Part shown: piece after piece, positions 1 through 5,765 of the stretch | Layout of the letters: each line of letters opens with the position of its first letter | Numbering within the stretch: position 1 is the stretch's first letter | Assembly: GCA_947466165.1 (NCBI GenBank) | Contig: CANIDW010000111.1 | Coordinates: forward strand, 1 to 5,765 | DNA: 5,765 nt | Source of the DNA: Comamonadaceae bacterium | GTDB taxonomy: Bacteria; Pseudomonadota; Gammaproteobacteria; Burkholderiales; Burkholderiaceae_C | Direction: 5' to 3' | Made by a program: the position numbers and the translations under genes | The notes under the pieces: generated by a model | What the model was told of the DNA's origin: nothing | The model's input: the letters and a program-made list of their open reading frames with translations, nothing else | The model's database searches: none

Positions 1-151
1 AACCGGGGGCCAGGATGCAGCTGCCAGCCCTCAGGCGACGGCTCCTGCAGCCGAAGCTAAAACCACGGGCGGCACCAGCCCTGCGCCGGCGGCCAAGCCA
101 GAAACCAACGGGGCGGCACCCGCATCAGCCCCGGCCAGACCCGCTGTCTAA
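1..151 (+). CDS. C-terminal end of an unidentified protein, Ala/Pro-rich tail (partial)
   Basis: The frame is open from the left edge (first full codon at position 2) to a TAA at 149-151, giving 49 visible residues. The segment is almost entirely Ala, Pro, Gly, Thr and Ser with a few charged residues (for example the run AAEAKTTGG, later APAAKPETNGAAPASAPA) and ends in RPAV. This is a disordered low-complexity tail of the sort found at the C-terminus of many betaproteobacterial cytoplasmic and envelope proteins, and it does not identify the family. Support for coding is the absence of stops, the composition, and a hairpin just after the stop codon. It converges on the hydrolase gene, with 33 bases between the two stop codons. 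The start and any catalytic domain lie outside the window. It could also be chance read-through in GC-rich DNA, but the strongly Ala/Pro composition with high G/C third positions makes a real gene end more likely. Confidence 0.6.
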   Translation, partial: TGGQDAAASPQATAPAAEAKTTGGTSPAPAAKPETNGAAPASAPARPAV

Positions 152-162
152 GTCTGTCCATC

Positions 163-190
163 AGGCGCTAAGCTCGGCTTCGCCTTATTT
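163..190 (+). terminator. Weak intrinsic terminator after the left-edge gene
   Basis: AGGCG (163-167) pairs with CGCCT (181-185), and AAGC (170-173) pairs with GCTT (177-180) around a TCG loop. This gives nine base pairs with a two-base CT bulge. It is followed on the + strand by the short T-rich run TATTT. The hairpin begins 12 bases after the TAA of the + gene and overlaps the stop codon of the convergent hydrolase. Because the U-tract is short and interrupted, termination would be modest. On the minus strand there is no following T run, so it would serve the hydrolase less well. Confidence 0.45.
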
Positions 191-1306
191 GAAGGCGTTC
201 AAAAATTCCAGTATTTCCTCTCGCACAGACCCGGTGACAGACAGGTCAGAGCAAAAATCCGCCTTGGGCGCATTCAAACAGTTGCCGGTCGCCGGATCTC
301 GCCCGCCTGAGGCCTGACACCAGTGCGGATTGGCGCTGTACCAGCAACGGTTAACGGGTTGCTGGGGCGGATTTTCATCATCAAAAGCGTGCGTGGTGTT
401 GAGCAGCCGCCGGTGCCGGGTGGCCCATTTCAGCAAATCAGGGTCACAAGCGTGGATATCCGTTGCGCTGCCAGGCGGCTCCAGCTCGGCAGTGATCAAA
501 AACACGGGCGCATAAAACGGCCCCAGGGCCGGACGTGCCGCCCGTGAAACACCCACACCGTGCGGATGCGGTGTGCGCTGCCAGCTCCAGCAAGCCGGGT
601 AAATTGAAACACCGGCACGGAACAAGCCCCGGTGCGTGTCGGTGATGGACTTTTCATCCGTCAGTGCCCGCAGCACGCTCCAGCCGCCCTGGCTGCCTCC
701 CAACAAAAAAATTCTCTTCGCATCGACTTGAGGCTGCAAAGCCAGCCAGCGTGCAGCGGCAAAGGCATCGCGCGCACGGGTGTTAGCGCCCAGCGCAGAA
801 AAAGCAGGCCCGTGCTGGCTGGCAGCCGCGTCTATTTTTCGCCAGTTGGCAATAAACCCCCGGCTCCAGAAACTGTCGAGCACCAGCACATTGAAGCCCT
901 GCGCCAAAAACCACCTGGCGTGACCGTAGTCAGTGCTGCCAGGCCCGCCCACGCCGCCATGCTGAATCACCAGCGTAGGGTGCTTGCCATCGGCTGCCAA
1001 GGGGTTCCAGCTGGCCAGGAGTTTGCCCGACTGCGCTTTGGACCAGTCGGAAATCAGCGGCACGTGCTTAGACAGGCCAAAACGCGTGACTTGTTCATTG
1101 AACGCCTGATTGCCAAAGCCCAGCGCCTTCACCTCTTGCTGGGAAGGAGGCTCCAGGCGGATGATGGGCGGAGGCTCGTCGTAATCACTTCCCCAAAACG
1201 CCAACGCAGGGCCGCTCAGAGCAAGCAAAGACAAGAAAAGCAGGCGCAAAAAAACCCGCACGGGGCGGGCTTTTTCACAGCCCGCAGGCAACGGGCTGGC
1301 CAGCAT
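185..1306 (-). CDS. Exported alpha/beta hydrolase, dienelactone hydrolase-like, Ser nucleophile
   Basis: This is a probable secreted or periplasmic hydrolase of the alpha/beta-hydrolase superfamily (dienelactone hydrolase/prolyl oligopeptidase-like); the substrate is unknown. Taking ATG 1306 gives 373 residues. A signal peptide runs to about residue 36: hydrophobic core FLRLLFLSLLALSG, cleavage after ALA, mature start FWGSDYDEPPP. An HGG oxyanion-type motif is at 116-118 (VIQHGGVGG). The nucleophile elbow is LLGGSQGG with Ser205. The candidate catalytic His306 lies in TTHAFDDE, and the acid is probably Glu276 or a nearby Asp after strand VFLITAEL. The mature part has six Cys (239, 287, 321, 330, 343, 352), all in the C-terminal half, which fits disulfides outside the cytoplasm. 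The start is uncertain. ATG 1306 lies one base after the acs stop with only a weak AGAG upstream. GTG 1261 (residue 16) or TTG 1249 would give a more typical short signal peptide. An intrinsic terminator sits within codons 11-20. The fold and export are well supported; the specific function is not. Confidence 0.85.
   Translation of the reverse strand: MLASPLPAGCEKARPVRVFLRLLFLSLLALSGPALAFWGSDYDEPPPIIRLEPPSQQEVKALGFGNQAFNEQVTRFGLSKHVPLISDWSKAQSGKLLASWNPLAADGKHPTLVIQHGGVGGPGSTDYGHARWFLAQGFNVLVLDSFWSRGFIANWRKIDAAASQHGPAFSALGANTRARDAFAAARWLALQPQVDAKRIFLLGGSQGGWSVLRALTDEKSITDTHRGLFRAGVSIYPACWSWQRTPHPHGVGVSRAARPALGPFYAPVFLITAELEPPGSATDIHACDPDLLKWATRHRRLLNTTHAFDDENPPQQPVNRCWYSANPHWCQASGGRDPATGNCLNAPKADFCSDLSVTGSVREEILEFLNAFK
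1248..1275 (-). terminator. Intrinsic terminator of acs, inside the hydrolase 5' end
   Basis: Read on the minus strand, AAAAA-G-CCCGC is followed by a five-base loop CCCGT and then GCGGG-T-TTTTTT. The five G:C pairs (1265-1269 with 1255-1259) are extended by a G:U pair (1270/1254) and by A:T pairs, and the hairpin ends in a run of seven T. The G:U closes only in the minus-strand transcript; the + strand would have an A:C mismatch there. The element is therefore best oriented to stop acs transcription. It lies 33 bases past the acs TGA. It is also a textbook terminator located inside the annotated hydrolase frame. Confidence 0.8.
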
Positions 1307-1307
1307 G

Positions 1308-3305
1308 TCAGCTCTTTTCAGACAGCTGGTCCAGGATGGCCGGGTTCTCCAGCGTCGAGGTGTCCTGCGGCAGGGCATCGCCCTTGGCGATGCCGCGCAG
1401 CAGGCGGCGCATGATCTTGCCGCTGCGGGTTTTGGGCAGGTTGTCGCCAAAGCGGATTTCCTTGGGTTTGGCGATCGGTCCGATCTCCTTGCCAACCCAG
1501 TCGCGCAGCTCCTTGGCAATCGCTTTGGCTTCCTCGCCGGTGGGGCGCGGGCGTTTGAGCACCACAAAGGCCACGATGGCCTCGCCGGTCACATCGTCAG
1601 GACGGCCGACCACGGCAGCTTCTGCCACCAGTGCAGAGTGTGCCACCAGCGCCGACTCGATTTCCATGGTGCCCATGCGGTGACCGGACACATTGAGCAC
1701 ATCGTCAATGCGGCCCGTGATACGGAAGTAGCCACGGTCTTCGCTGCGCACCGCGCCATCGCCGGCCAGGTAGTAAGTGCCGCCCATCTCCGCGGGAAAG
1801 TAGCTTTTGGCAAAGCGCTCGGGGTCGTTCCAGATGGTGCGGATCATCGAGGGCCAGGGGCGCTTGATCACCAGCATGCCGCCGGAGCCGTTGGGCACGT
1901 CATGGCCGGCCTCATCAACGATGGCCGCCATGATGCCGGGCAGTGGCAGCGTGCAACTACCGGGCACCAGCGGCGTGGCGCCTGGCAGCGGGGTCATCAC
2001 GTGGCCGCCGGTTTCAGTCTGCCAGAAGGTGTCCACAATCGGACACTTTTCGTGGCCGATGTTTTTGTAGTACCACATCCAGGCTTCGGGGTTGATGGGC
2101 TCACCCACGGAACCGAGAATGCGCAAGCTGCTCAAGTCCGACGCGTCGGGGTGCACCTTCGGATCGGCCTCGGCGGCCTTGATCAGTGAGCGAATCGCCG
2201 TCGGTGCGGTGTAGAACACGCTGACCTTGTGGCGCTCGATCATCTGCCAGAAGCGTCCGGCATTCGGGTAGGTCGGAATGCCTTCAAAAATCACCTGGGT
2301 GGCGCCGGCGGCCAAGGGGCCGTAGGCGACATAGGTGTGGCCGGTGATCCAACCGATGTCGGCCGTGCACCAGAAGACGTCGCTGGGGCGGATGTCAAAG
2401 GTCCAGTCCATGGTCAGCTTGGCCCACAGCAAATAGCCGCCGGTGCTGTGTTGCACGCCCTTGGGTTTACCCGTTGAGCCGGAGGTGTAAAGAATGAAAA
2501 GCGGATGCTCAGCGCCCACGAACTCGGGCTCACACACAGCGGACTGAGCGGCCATGCCTTCGTGCATCAGGCTGTCGCGGCCGGCAAGCATCTTGCAGGC
2601 GGTCGGGGTGCGCTGGTAAACAATGACGTTCTTGATAGATTCGCAACCGCCCAGGGCAATGCCTTCGTCAACAATCGCTTTCAAAGGCAGCTCTTTGCCG
2701 CCGCGCAACTGGTAGTTGGCGGTGATGACCGCCACGGCACCGGCGTCCTGGATACGCTCTTGCAAGCTCTTGGCCGAAAAACCGCCGAACACCACCGAGT
2801 GCGTTGCGCCAATGCGGGCGCAGGCCTGCATGGCCACCACGCCTTCGACCGTCATAGGCATGTAGATGACCACACGGTCGCCCTTTTTCACACCCATACC
2901 CTTGAGCACATTGGCAAACTGGCAGACCTTGGCGTGAAGTTCCTTGTAGGTGACGTTTGTCACCTTGCCGTCATCGCTTTCAAAGATGATGGCTTTTTGC
3001 TGTTCGGTAGCGGTGCCCAGATGGCGGTCCAGGCAGTTGTACGAAGCATTGATCAGGCCATCGTCAAACCACTTGTAAAACGGCGCTTTGGACTCGTCCA
3101 GTGTGCGGGTGAAAGGTTTTTTCCAGCTCAGGTTCTCGCGGGCCAGGCGGGCCCAGTAGCCCTCAAAATCCGTTTCGGCTTCCTTGCACAGTGCATCATA
3201 GGCAGCCATGCCTGAAATGCGGGCATTCTTGACAAAGGCCGGGTCCGGGTTGAAAACCCGGTTTTCTACCAGTGTTGACTCAATGGCCGATAGCGGTGCA
3301 CTCAT
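1308..3305 (-). CDS. acs: Acetyl-CoA synthetase (acetate--CoA ligase, AMP-forming)
   Basis: This cytoplasmic enzyme activates acetate in two steps, via acetyl-AMP, to acetyl-CoA (EC 6.2.1.1), feeding the TCA and glyoxylate cycles. It is 665 residues, close to the usual 650 or so for Acs. Motifs visible in order are: the N-terminal Acs cap (about residues 30-90, ending [21 protein letters not shown]); the A3 phosphate loop [12 protein letters not shown] (273-284); [16 protein letters not shown] (316-331); A5 FWQTETGG (427-434); A7 YLAGDG (512-517); the A8 hinge [16 protein letters not shown] (531-546); and the C-terminal A10 TRSGKIMRR. Trp428 corresponds to the acetate-pocket Trp that excludes larger acids in Salmonella Acs (Trp414), supporting acetate as the substrate. 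Lys630 is the A10 lysine that Pat-type acetyltransferases acetylate in homologues. The start at ATG 3305 is chosen for the AGGAG 7 bases upstream and the conserved N-terminus; longer extensions run into the promoter. It diverges from the yqhA-like gene and is followed by a strong terminator. Confidence 0.98.
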   Translation of the reverse strand: MSAPLSAIESTLVENRVFNPDPAFVKNARISGMAAYDALCKEAETDFEGYWARLARENLSWKKPFTRTLDESKAPFYKWFDDGLINASYNCLDRHLGTATEQQKAIIFESDDGKVTNVTYKELHAKVCQFANVLKGMGVKKGDRVVIYMPMTVEGVVAMQACARIGATHSVVFGGFSAKSLQERIQDAGAVAVITANYQLRGGKELPLKAIVDEGIALGGCESIKNVIVYQRTPTACKMLAGRDSLMHEGMAAQSAVCEPEFVGAEHPLFILYTSGSTGKPKGVQHSTGGYLLWAKLTMDWTFDIRPSDVFWCTADIGWITGHTYVAYGPLAAGATQVIFEGIPTYPNAGRFWQMIERHKVSVFYTAPTAIRSLIKAAEADPKVHPDASDLSSLRILGSVGEPINPEAWMWYYKNIGHEKCPIVDTFWQTETGGHVMTPLPGATPLVPGSCTLPLPGIMAAIVDEAGHDVPNGSGGMLVIKRPWPSMIRTIWNDPERFAKSYFPAEMGGTYYLAGDGAVRSEDRGYFRITGRIDDVLNVSGHRMGTMEIESALVAHSALVAEAAVVGRPDDVTGEAIVAFVVLKRPRPTGEEAKAIAKELRDWVGKEIGPIAKPKEIRFGDNLPKTRSGKIMRRLLRGIAKGDALPQDTSTLENPAILDQLSEKS

Positions 3306-3312
3306 GAGTTGT

Positions 3313-3317
3313 CTCCT
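3313..3317 (-). promoter_or_regulatory. Ribosome binding site of acs
   Basis: AGGAG (within AAGAGGAG, 3320-3313 on the minus strand) lies seven bases before ATG 3305. It is the best Shine-Dalgarno match near any gene start in this window and fixes the acs start. The two + strand genes across the promoter region lack such a site. Confidence 0.9.
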
Positions 3318-3327
3318 CTTAATCTCG

Positions 3328-3355
3328 ATTATAAAAATTCCCGACCAAATCCAAA
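3328..3355 (-). promoter_or_regulatory. Probable sigma70-type promoter of acs
   Basis: A perfect TATAAT lies at 3333-3328 on the minus strand. At 16-base spacing upstream the best -35 candidate is TTTGGA (3355-3350), which is a poor match to TTGACA. A transcript would start near 3321, giving a leader of about 16 bases that still contains the ribosome binding site. The pairing of a strong -10 with a weak -35 is typical of activator-dependent promoters, which fits carbon-source control of acs in other bacteria. No activator is identified here. Confidence 0.6.
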
Positions 3356-3363
3356 TGTCGCGG

Positions 3364-3402
3364 CTGGCACTTACAAGCCACTGACTGGCACCAAGCTTAC
3401 AA
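3364..3402. repeat. Short paired direct repeats in the acs/yqhA control region
   Basis: CTGGCAC occurs at 3364-3370 and 3385-3391, start to start 21 bases, or two helical turns. CTTACAA occurs at 3370-3376 and 3396-3402. The copies sit about 43-49 and 64-70 bases (CTGGCAC) upstream of the predicted acs transcript start, a usual place for activator sites. Between them GCCA (3377-3380) and TGGC (3386-3389) form a small inverted repeat. This could be a pair of binding sites for a transcription factor; the sequence does not match an operator I can name. Confidence 0.4.
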
Positions 3403-3436
3403 ACACCTGCTGCCGCGGCGGCCAAGTTGAAACCCC

Positions 3437-3442
3437 TACAAT
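3437..3442 (+). promoter_or_regulatory. Candidate -10 box for the yqhA-fumarase transcript
   Basis: TACAAT (five of six matches to TATAAT) lies 24 bases before ATG 3467, so transcription would start about 17 bases before the gene. There is no good -35 hexamer at 16-18 bases upstream, where the sequence is GC-rich (about 3413-3420). TTGAAA at 3427-3432 is too close to pair with it. The call rests on the -10 element and its position in the divergent region only. Confidence 0.35.
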
Positions 3443-3466
3443 TTTGAATTAAACACCCAAAACACC

Positions 3467-4069
3467 ATGACAGACCCAAAGCCCAAAACCCCACAAGCAT
3501 TGCGCCCCATTCCACGCTTTATCTTTGCCAGCCGCTGGCTTCAGCTGCCTTTGTACATTGGCCTGATCGTGGCGCAAGGCGTCTACGTTTTTCACTTTCT
3601 AGTGGAATTGCTGCACCTGGTCGAGGCGGTATTTGGCAGCCAAACCGCGCTGCAGGCGCTGGTCAGCAGCATCGGCTACAAGTCCGATGTCACGCTCACC
3701 TCGCTCAATGAGACGGTGATCATGCTGGTGGTGCTGGCCTTGATTGATGTGGTCATGATCTCCAACCTGCTGATCATGGTGATCGTCGGCGGTTACGAAA
3801 CCTTTGTCAGCCGCATGAACCTGGAAGACCACCCGGATCAGCCTGAATGGCTGAGCCATGTGAACGCCTCGGTGCTCAAGGTCAAGCTGGGCACGGCCAT
3901 CATCGGCATCAGCTCTATTCACCTGCTGAAAACCTTCATCAACGCTGCCAACTACGACGTCAAGGTGCTGATGTGGCAAACCATCATCCACATCGTGTTC
4001 CTGCTCAGTGCACTGGCGATTGCCTACACCGACAAACTGATGGTGCGCGACGCCAGCGCAGAGCACTGA
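3467..4069 (+). CDS. YqhA/UPF0114 (TIGR00645) family inner-membrane protein
   Basis: This 200-residue integral membrane protein is clearly related to E. coli YqhA (about 164 residues). Its biochemical role is not established. Four likely membrane helices are seen: about 27-52, 82-108, 139-158 and 168-188. Family landmarks in order are [13 protein letters not shown] (21-33), [15 protein letters not shown] (103-117), [23 protein letters not shown] (136-158, given here by its key GISSIHLL core at 147-154), [11 protein letters not shown] (168-178) and [12 protein letters not shown] (181-192). The N-terminal 20 residues are a polar Pro/Lys-rich cytoplasmic extension, and a polar stretch at 116-135 joins helices 2 and 3. 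ATG 3467 is chosen because it is the first in-frame start before the family N-terminus; no Shine-Dalgarno is visible. The fumarase gene starts 23 bases after its TGA, so the two are probably co-transcribed. This suggests, but does not show, a link to fumarate metabolism or respiration. Confidence 0.93.
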   Translation: MTDPKPKTPQALRPIPRFIFASRWLQLPLYIGLIVAQGVYVFHFLVELLHLVEAVFGSQTALQALVSSIGYKSDVTLTSLNETVIMLVVLALIDVVMISNLLIMVIVGGYETFVSRMNLEDHPDQPEWLSHVNASVLKVKLGTAIIGISSIHLLKTFINAANYDVKVLMWQTIIHIVFLLSALAIAYTDKLMVRDASAEH

Positions 4070-4092
4070 ACCACAAGCCAGCGACCACACCT

Positions 4093-5646
4093 ATGACCAC
4101 GAACATCCAACAAGAAGACCTGATCGAATCGGTGGCTGCAGCACTGCAATTCATCAGCTACTACCACCCGGCTGATTTCATTGCGCACCTGGCACGTGCC
4201 TATGAGCGCGAGCAAAGCCCGGCAGCCAAAGACGCCATTGCGCAGATCCTGACCAACTCCAAGATGAGCGCCACCGGCCACAGGCCGATCTGCCAGGACA
4301 CCGGCATCGTCAACGTCTTCATCAAACTCGGCATGGATGTTCGCTTGACGGGTTTTACCGGCAGCTTTGAAGACGCAGTCAACGAAGGCGTACGCCGCGG
4401 CTACAAGCACCCGGACAACACCCTGCGCGCCAGCGTTGTCGCCGACCCGCACTTCAAGCGGGTCAACACGCAGGACAACACACCGGCTGTGATCTTTACC
4501 GAGCTGGTGCCCGGCAAGACCATGGAGGTGACGGTGGCAGCCAAAGGCGGCGGCTCAGAAAACAAAAGTAAATTGGCCATGCTCAACCCGGGCGACTCCA
4601 TCGTGGACTGGGTGCTCAAAACAGTGCCGACCATGGGCGCCGGCTGGTGTCCGCCCGGCATGCTGGGGATCGGCATTGGCGGCACCGCAGAAAAAGCCGT
4701 TCTCTTGGCCAAAGAAAGCCTGATGGACGACATCGACATGTACGAGCTGCAAGCTAAAAGCGCGGCCGGCAAGCCGCTTGACCAGGTCGAGGAAATGCGC
4801 CTGGAGCTGTTTGACAAAGTCAACGCGCTGGGCATCGGTGCGCAAGGCCTTGGCGGGCTGACCACCGTGCTCGACATCAAGATCAAGCTCTACCCGACGC
4901 ACGCCGCCGGCAAGCCGGTCGCCATGATTCCCAACTGCGCTGCCACGCGCCACGCGCACTTTGTGCTTGATGGCAGCGGCCCGGCCTACCTCACGCCGCC
5001 CAGCCTGGACCTCTGGCCGCAGGTTCAGTGGGCACCCGATTACGTCAAAAGCAAAAAGGTCAACCTGGACACGCTCAGCAAGGTGGAAGTTGCCAGCTGG
5101 AAACCGGGTGACACCCTGCTGCTCAGCGGCAAAATGCTCACCGGCCGCGACGCCGCCCACAAGCGGATTCAACAGATGCTGGCCAAGGGAGAAAAGCTAC
5201 CGGTGGATTTCAGCAACCGGGTGATTTACTACGTAGGCCCGGTAGACCCTGTCGGCGACGAAGCCGTGGGCCCCGCCGGCCCGACCACTTCCACCCGCAT
5301 GGACAGCTTCACCGAAATGATGCTGGGCCAGACCGGTCTGATCGCCATGATAGGCAAGGCCGAGCGCGGTCCCGTGGCTATTGAAGCCATCCAAAAACAC
5401 CAGAGCGCTTACCTGATGGCCGTGGGCGGCGCCGCCTATTTGGTCAGCAAAGCCATCAAGAGCGCCAAAGTCGTGGGCTTTGCCGACCTGGGCATGGAAG
5501 CGATCTACGAGTTTGATGTGGTCGACATGCCTGTGACTGTGGCAGTTGACGCCGGCGGCACCAGCGCCCACATCACCGGTCCGGCTGAGTGGCAAAAGAA
5601 AATCGCCTCAGGTCAGTACAAACAGATCCCGGTCAAGGCGATCTGA
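4093..5646 (+). CDS. Fumarate hydratase class I, iron-sulfur type
   Basis: This enzyme catalyses reversible hydration of fumarate to L-malate (EC 4.2.1.2) in the TCA cycle, in the cytoplasm. It uses a [4Fe-4S] cluster whose open iron binds the substrate. At 517 residues it has both family parts fused: an N-terminal alpha domain (about 10-290) and a C-terminal beta domain (about 325-515). Cluster cysteines are Cys67 (PICQDTG), Cys186 (GWCPPGM) and Cys282 (IPNCAATRHAHF), spaced as in characterised class I fumarases. Other expected residues are Asp69, Arg352 (TGRDAAHKR), the TTSTRMD segment 398-404 with Thr398 and Arg402, and Lys422 (IGKAERG), which match catalytic-site positions of the Leishmania enzyme. 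KGGGSENKS (151-159) is also conserved in the family. ATG 4093 is chosen over the longer open frame, which would overlap the yqhA-like gene by over 200 bases and encodes unrelated sequence. No clear ribosome binding site precedes it. It is equivalent to FumA/FumB rather than FumC; the exact symbol is left open. The cluster is expected to be sensitive to oxygen and superoxide. Confidence 0.97.
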   Translation: MTTNIQQEDLIESVAAALQFISYYHPADFIAHLARAYEREQSPAAKDAIAQILTNSKMSATGHRPICQDTGIVNVFIKLGMDVRLTGFTGSFEDAVNEGVRRGYKHPDNTLRASVVADPHFKRVNTQDNTPAVIFTELVPGKTMEVTVAAKGGGSENKSKLAMLNPGDSIVDWVLKTVPTMGAGWCPPGMLGIGIGGTAEKAVLLAKESLMDDIDMYELQAKSAAGKPLDQVEEMRLELFDKVNALGIGAQGLGGLTTVLDIKIKLYPTHAAGKPVAMIPNCAATRHAHFVLDGSGPAYLTPPSLDLWPQVQWAPDYVKSKKVNLDTLSKVEVASWKPGDTLLLSGKMLTGRDAAHKRIQQMLAKGEKLPVDFSNRVIYYVGPVDPVGDEAVGPAGPTTSTRMDSFTEMMLGQTGLIAMIGKAERGPVAIEAIQKHQSAYLMAVGGAAYLVSKAIKSAKVVGFADLGMEAIYEFDVVDMPVTVAVDAGGTSAHITGPAEWQKKIASGQYKQIPVKAI

Positions 5647-5670
5647 AGCGAAGGCAAGCCGACCGCGAGC

Positions 5671-5765
5671 TCAGTGCAAATGCCTTGGCTTGCGTCCACC
5701 ACCGTGGCCTGAGCCGCCTGGAGAGCCGCCCTGCCCGCGTGGCGGCTTGCCCAGCTGCATTGAAT
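5671..5765 (-). CDS. C-terminal tail of a convergent gene, Gly/Arg/His-rich (partial)
   Basis: Read on the minus strand, the frame is open from the right edge to a TGA at 5673-5671. The 30 or so visible residues run through GKPPRGQGGSPGG and GSGHGGGRKPRHLH to the stop. The segment is basic and Gly-rich without acidic residues, the kind of disordered tail seen at the C-terminus of RNA-binding proteins such as RhlE-type DEAD-box helicases or pseudouridine synthases. The family cannot be fixed from this fragment. It converges on the fumarase gene with 24 bases between the two stop codons. Coding is inferred from the open frame, the composition and the tight convergent arrangement; it is too short for certainty. 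Confidence 0.55.
   Translation of the reverse strand, partial: SMQLGKPPRGQGGSPGGSGHGGGRKPRHLH

Noticed and set aside
632..1414. Long + strand open frame (260 codons) opposite the hydrolase
   Set aside because: It is antisense to a gene with clear hydrolase motifs, its product is basic and low in recognisable domains, and long antisense frames are expected with this GC-rich codon use.
1305..3215. Several + strand open frames (1305-2189, 2229-2477, 2505-3215) opposite acs
   Set aside because: All are mirror frames of the conserved acs coding sequence, rich in His, Gly, Ala and Val as usual for antisense of such genes, with no family motif or ribosome binding site supporting them.
3306..3515. 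Upstream extension of the acs frame by 70 codons
   Set aside because: It runs through the promoter, ribosome binding site and into the divergent gene. The added residues do not resemble the Acs N-terminus, and AGGAG precedes ATG 3305.
3847..4092. Upstream extension of the fumarase frame
   Set aside because: It overlaps the conserved yqhA-like coding sequence in another frame and encodes sequence unlike fumarase. The family N-terminus begins at the ATG at 4093.
3599..5595. Minus-strand open frames opposite yqhA-like and fumarase genes
   Set aside because: They are antisense shadows with Val/His/Asp-rich composition typical of the reverse strand of these genes, and show no independent coding signal.
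5651..5693. Inverted repeat GCAAGCC (5654-5660) / GGCTTGC (5687-5693) between the convergent fumarase and right-edge genes
   Set aside because: The loop is 26 bases, there is no T-run on either strand, and the right arm lies in the convergent coding sequence, so I do not call it a terminator.
1..5765. Search for CRISPR arrays, IS ends, att sites, tRNA genes, toxin-antitoxin pairs or phage-like genes
   Set aside because: No regular repeat array, terminal inverted repeats, tRNA cloverleaf or relevant protein motifs were seen by eye. The window reads as ordinary metabolic chromosome.

Overview
The window is a GC-rich proteobacterial segment, with high G/C at third codon positions and long antisense open frames as a by-product. 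Protein sequences and gene style suggest a betaproteobacterium, most likely Comamonadaceae (Rhodoferax/Polaromonas-like). That placement is an inference from recognition, not from a search. No mobile element, CRISPR array, tRNA or rRNA was seen.

Layout, left to right. (1) Positions 1-151 (+) hold the last 49 codons of an unidentified gene with an Ala/Pro-rich tail, followed by a weak hairpin terminator. (2) Positions 185-1306 (-) encode an exported, Cys-containing serine alpha/beta hydrolase of the dienelactone-hydrolase type. (3) Positions 1308-3305 (-) encode a full-length acetyl-CoA synthetase (acs) with a good ribosome binding site and a perfect -10 box. A strong intrinsic terminator for acs lies at 1248-1275, inside the 5' end of the hydrolase reading frame, so the true hydrolase start and its transcription are open questions. 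(4) Positions 3306-3466 form a divergent promoter region with a pair of direct repeats. (5) Positions 3467-4069 (+) encode a YqhA/UPF0114 (TIGR00645) four-helix membrane protein, followed after 23 bases by (6) an iron-sulfur class I fumarate hydratase at 4093-5646 (+), probably in the same transcript. (7) Positions 5671-5765 (-) hold the basic, Gly-rich C-terminal tail of a convergent gene cut by the window edge.

Functionally the core is central carbon metabolism: Acs converts acetate to acetyl-CoA, which enters the TCA cycle, and the fumarase hydrates fumarate to malate in that cycle. The divergent arrangement around a shared 161-bp control region could allow coordinated regulation. The YqhA-like protein has no established function; its tight placement before an oxygen-sensitive fumarase is the most useful functional hint. 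I see no clearly novel system. The items most worth a second look are the terminator buried in the hydrolase 5' end, the repeat pair upstream of acs, and the yqhA-fumarase pairing.
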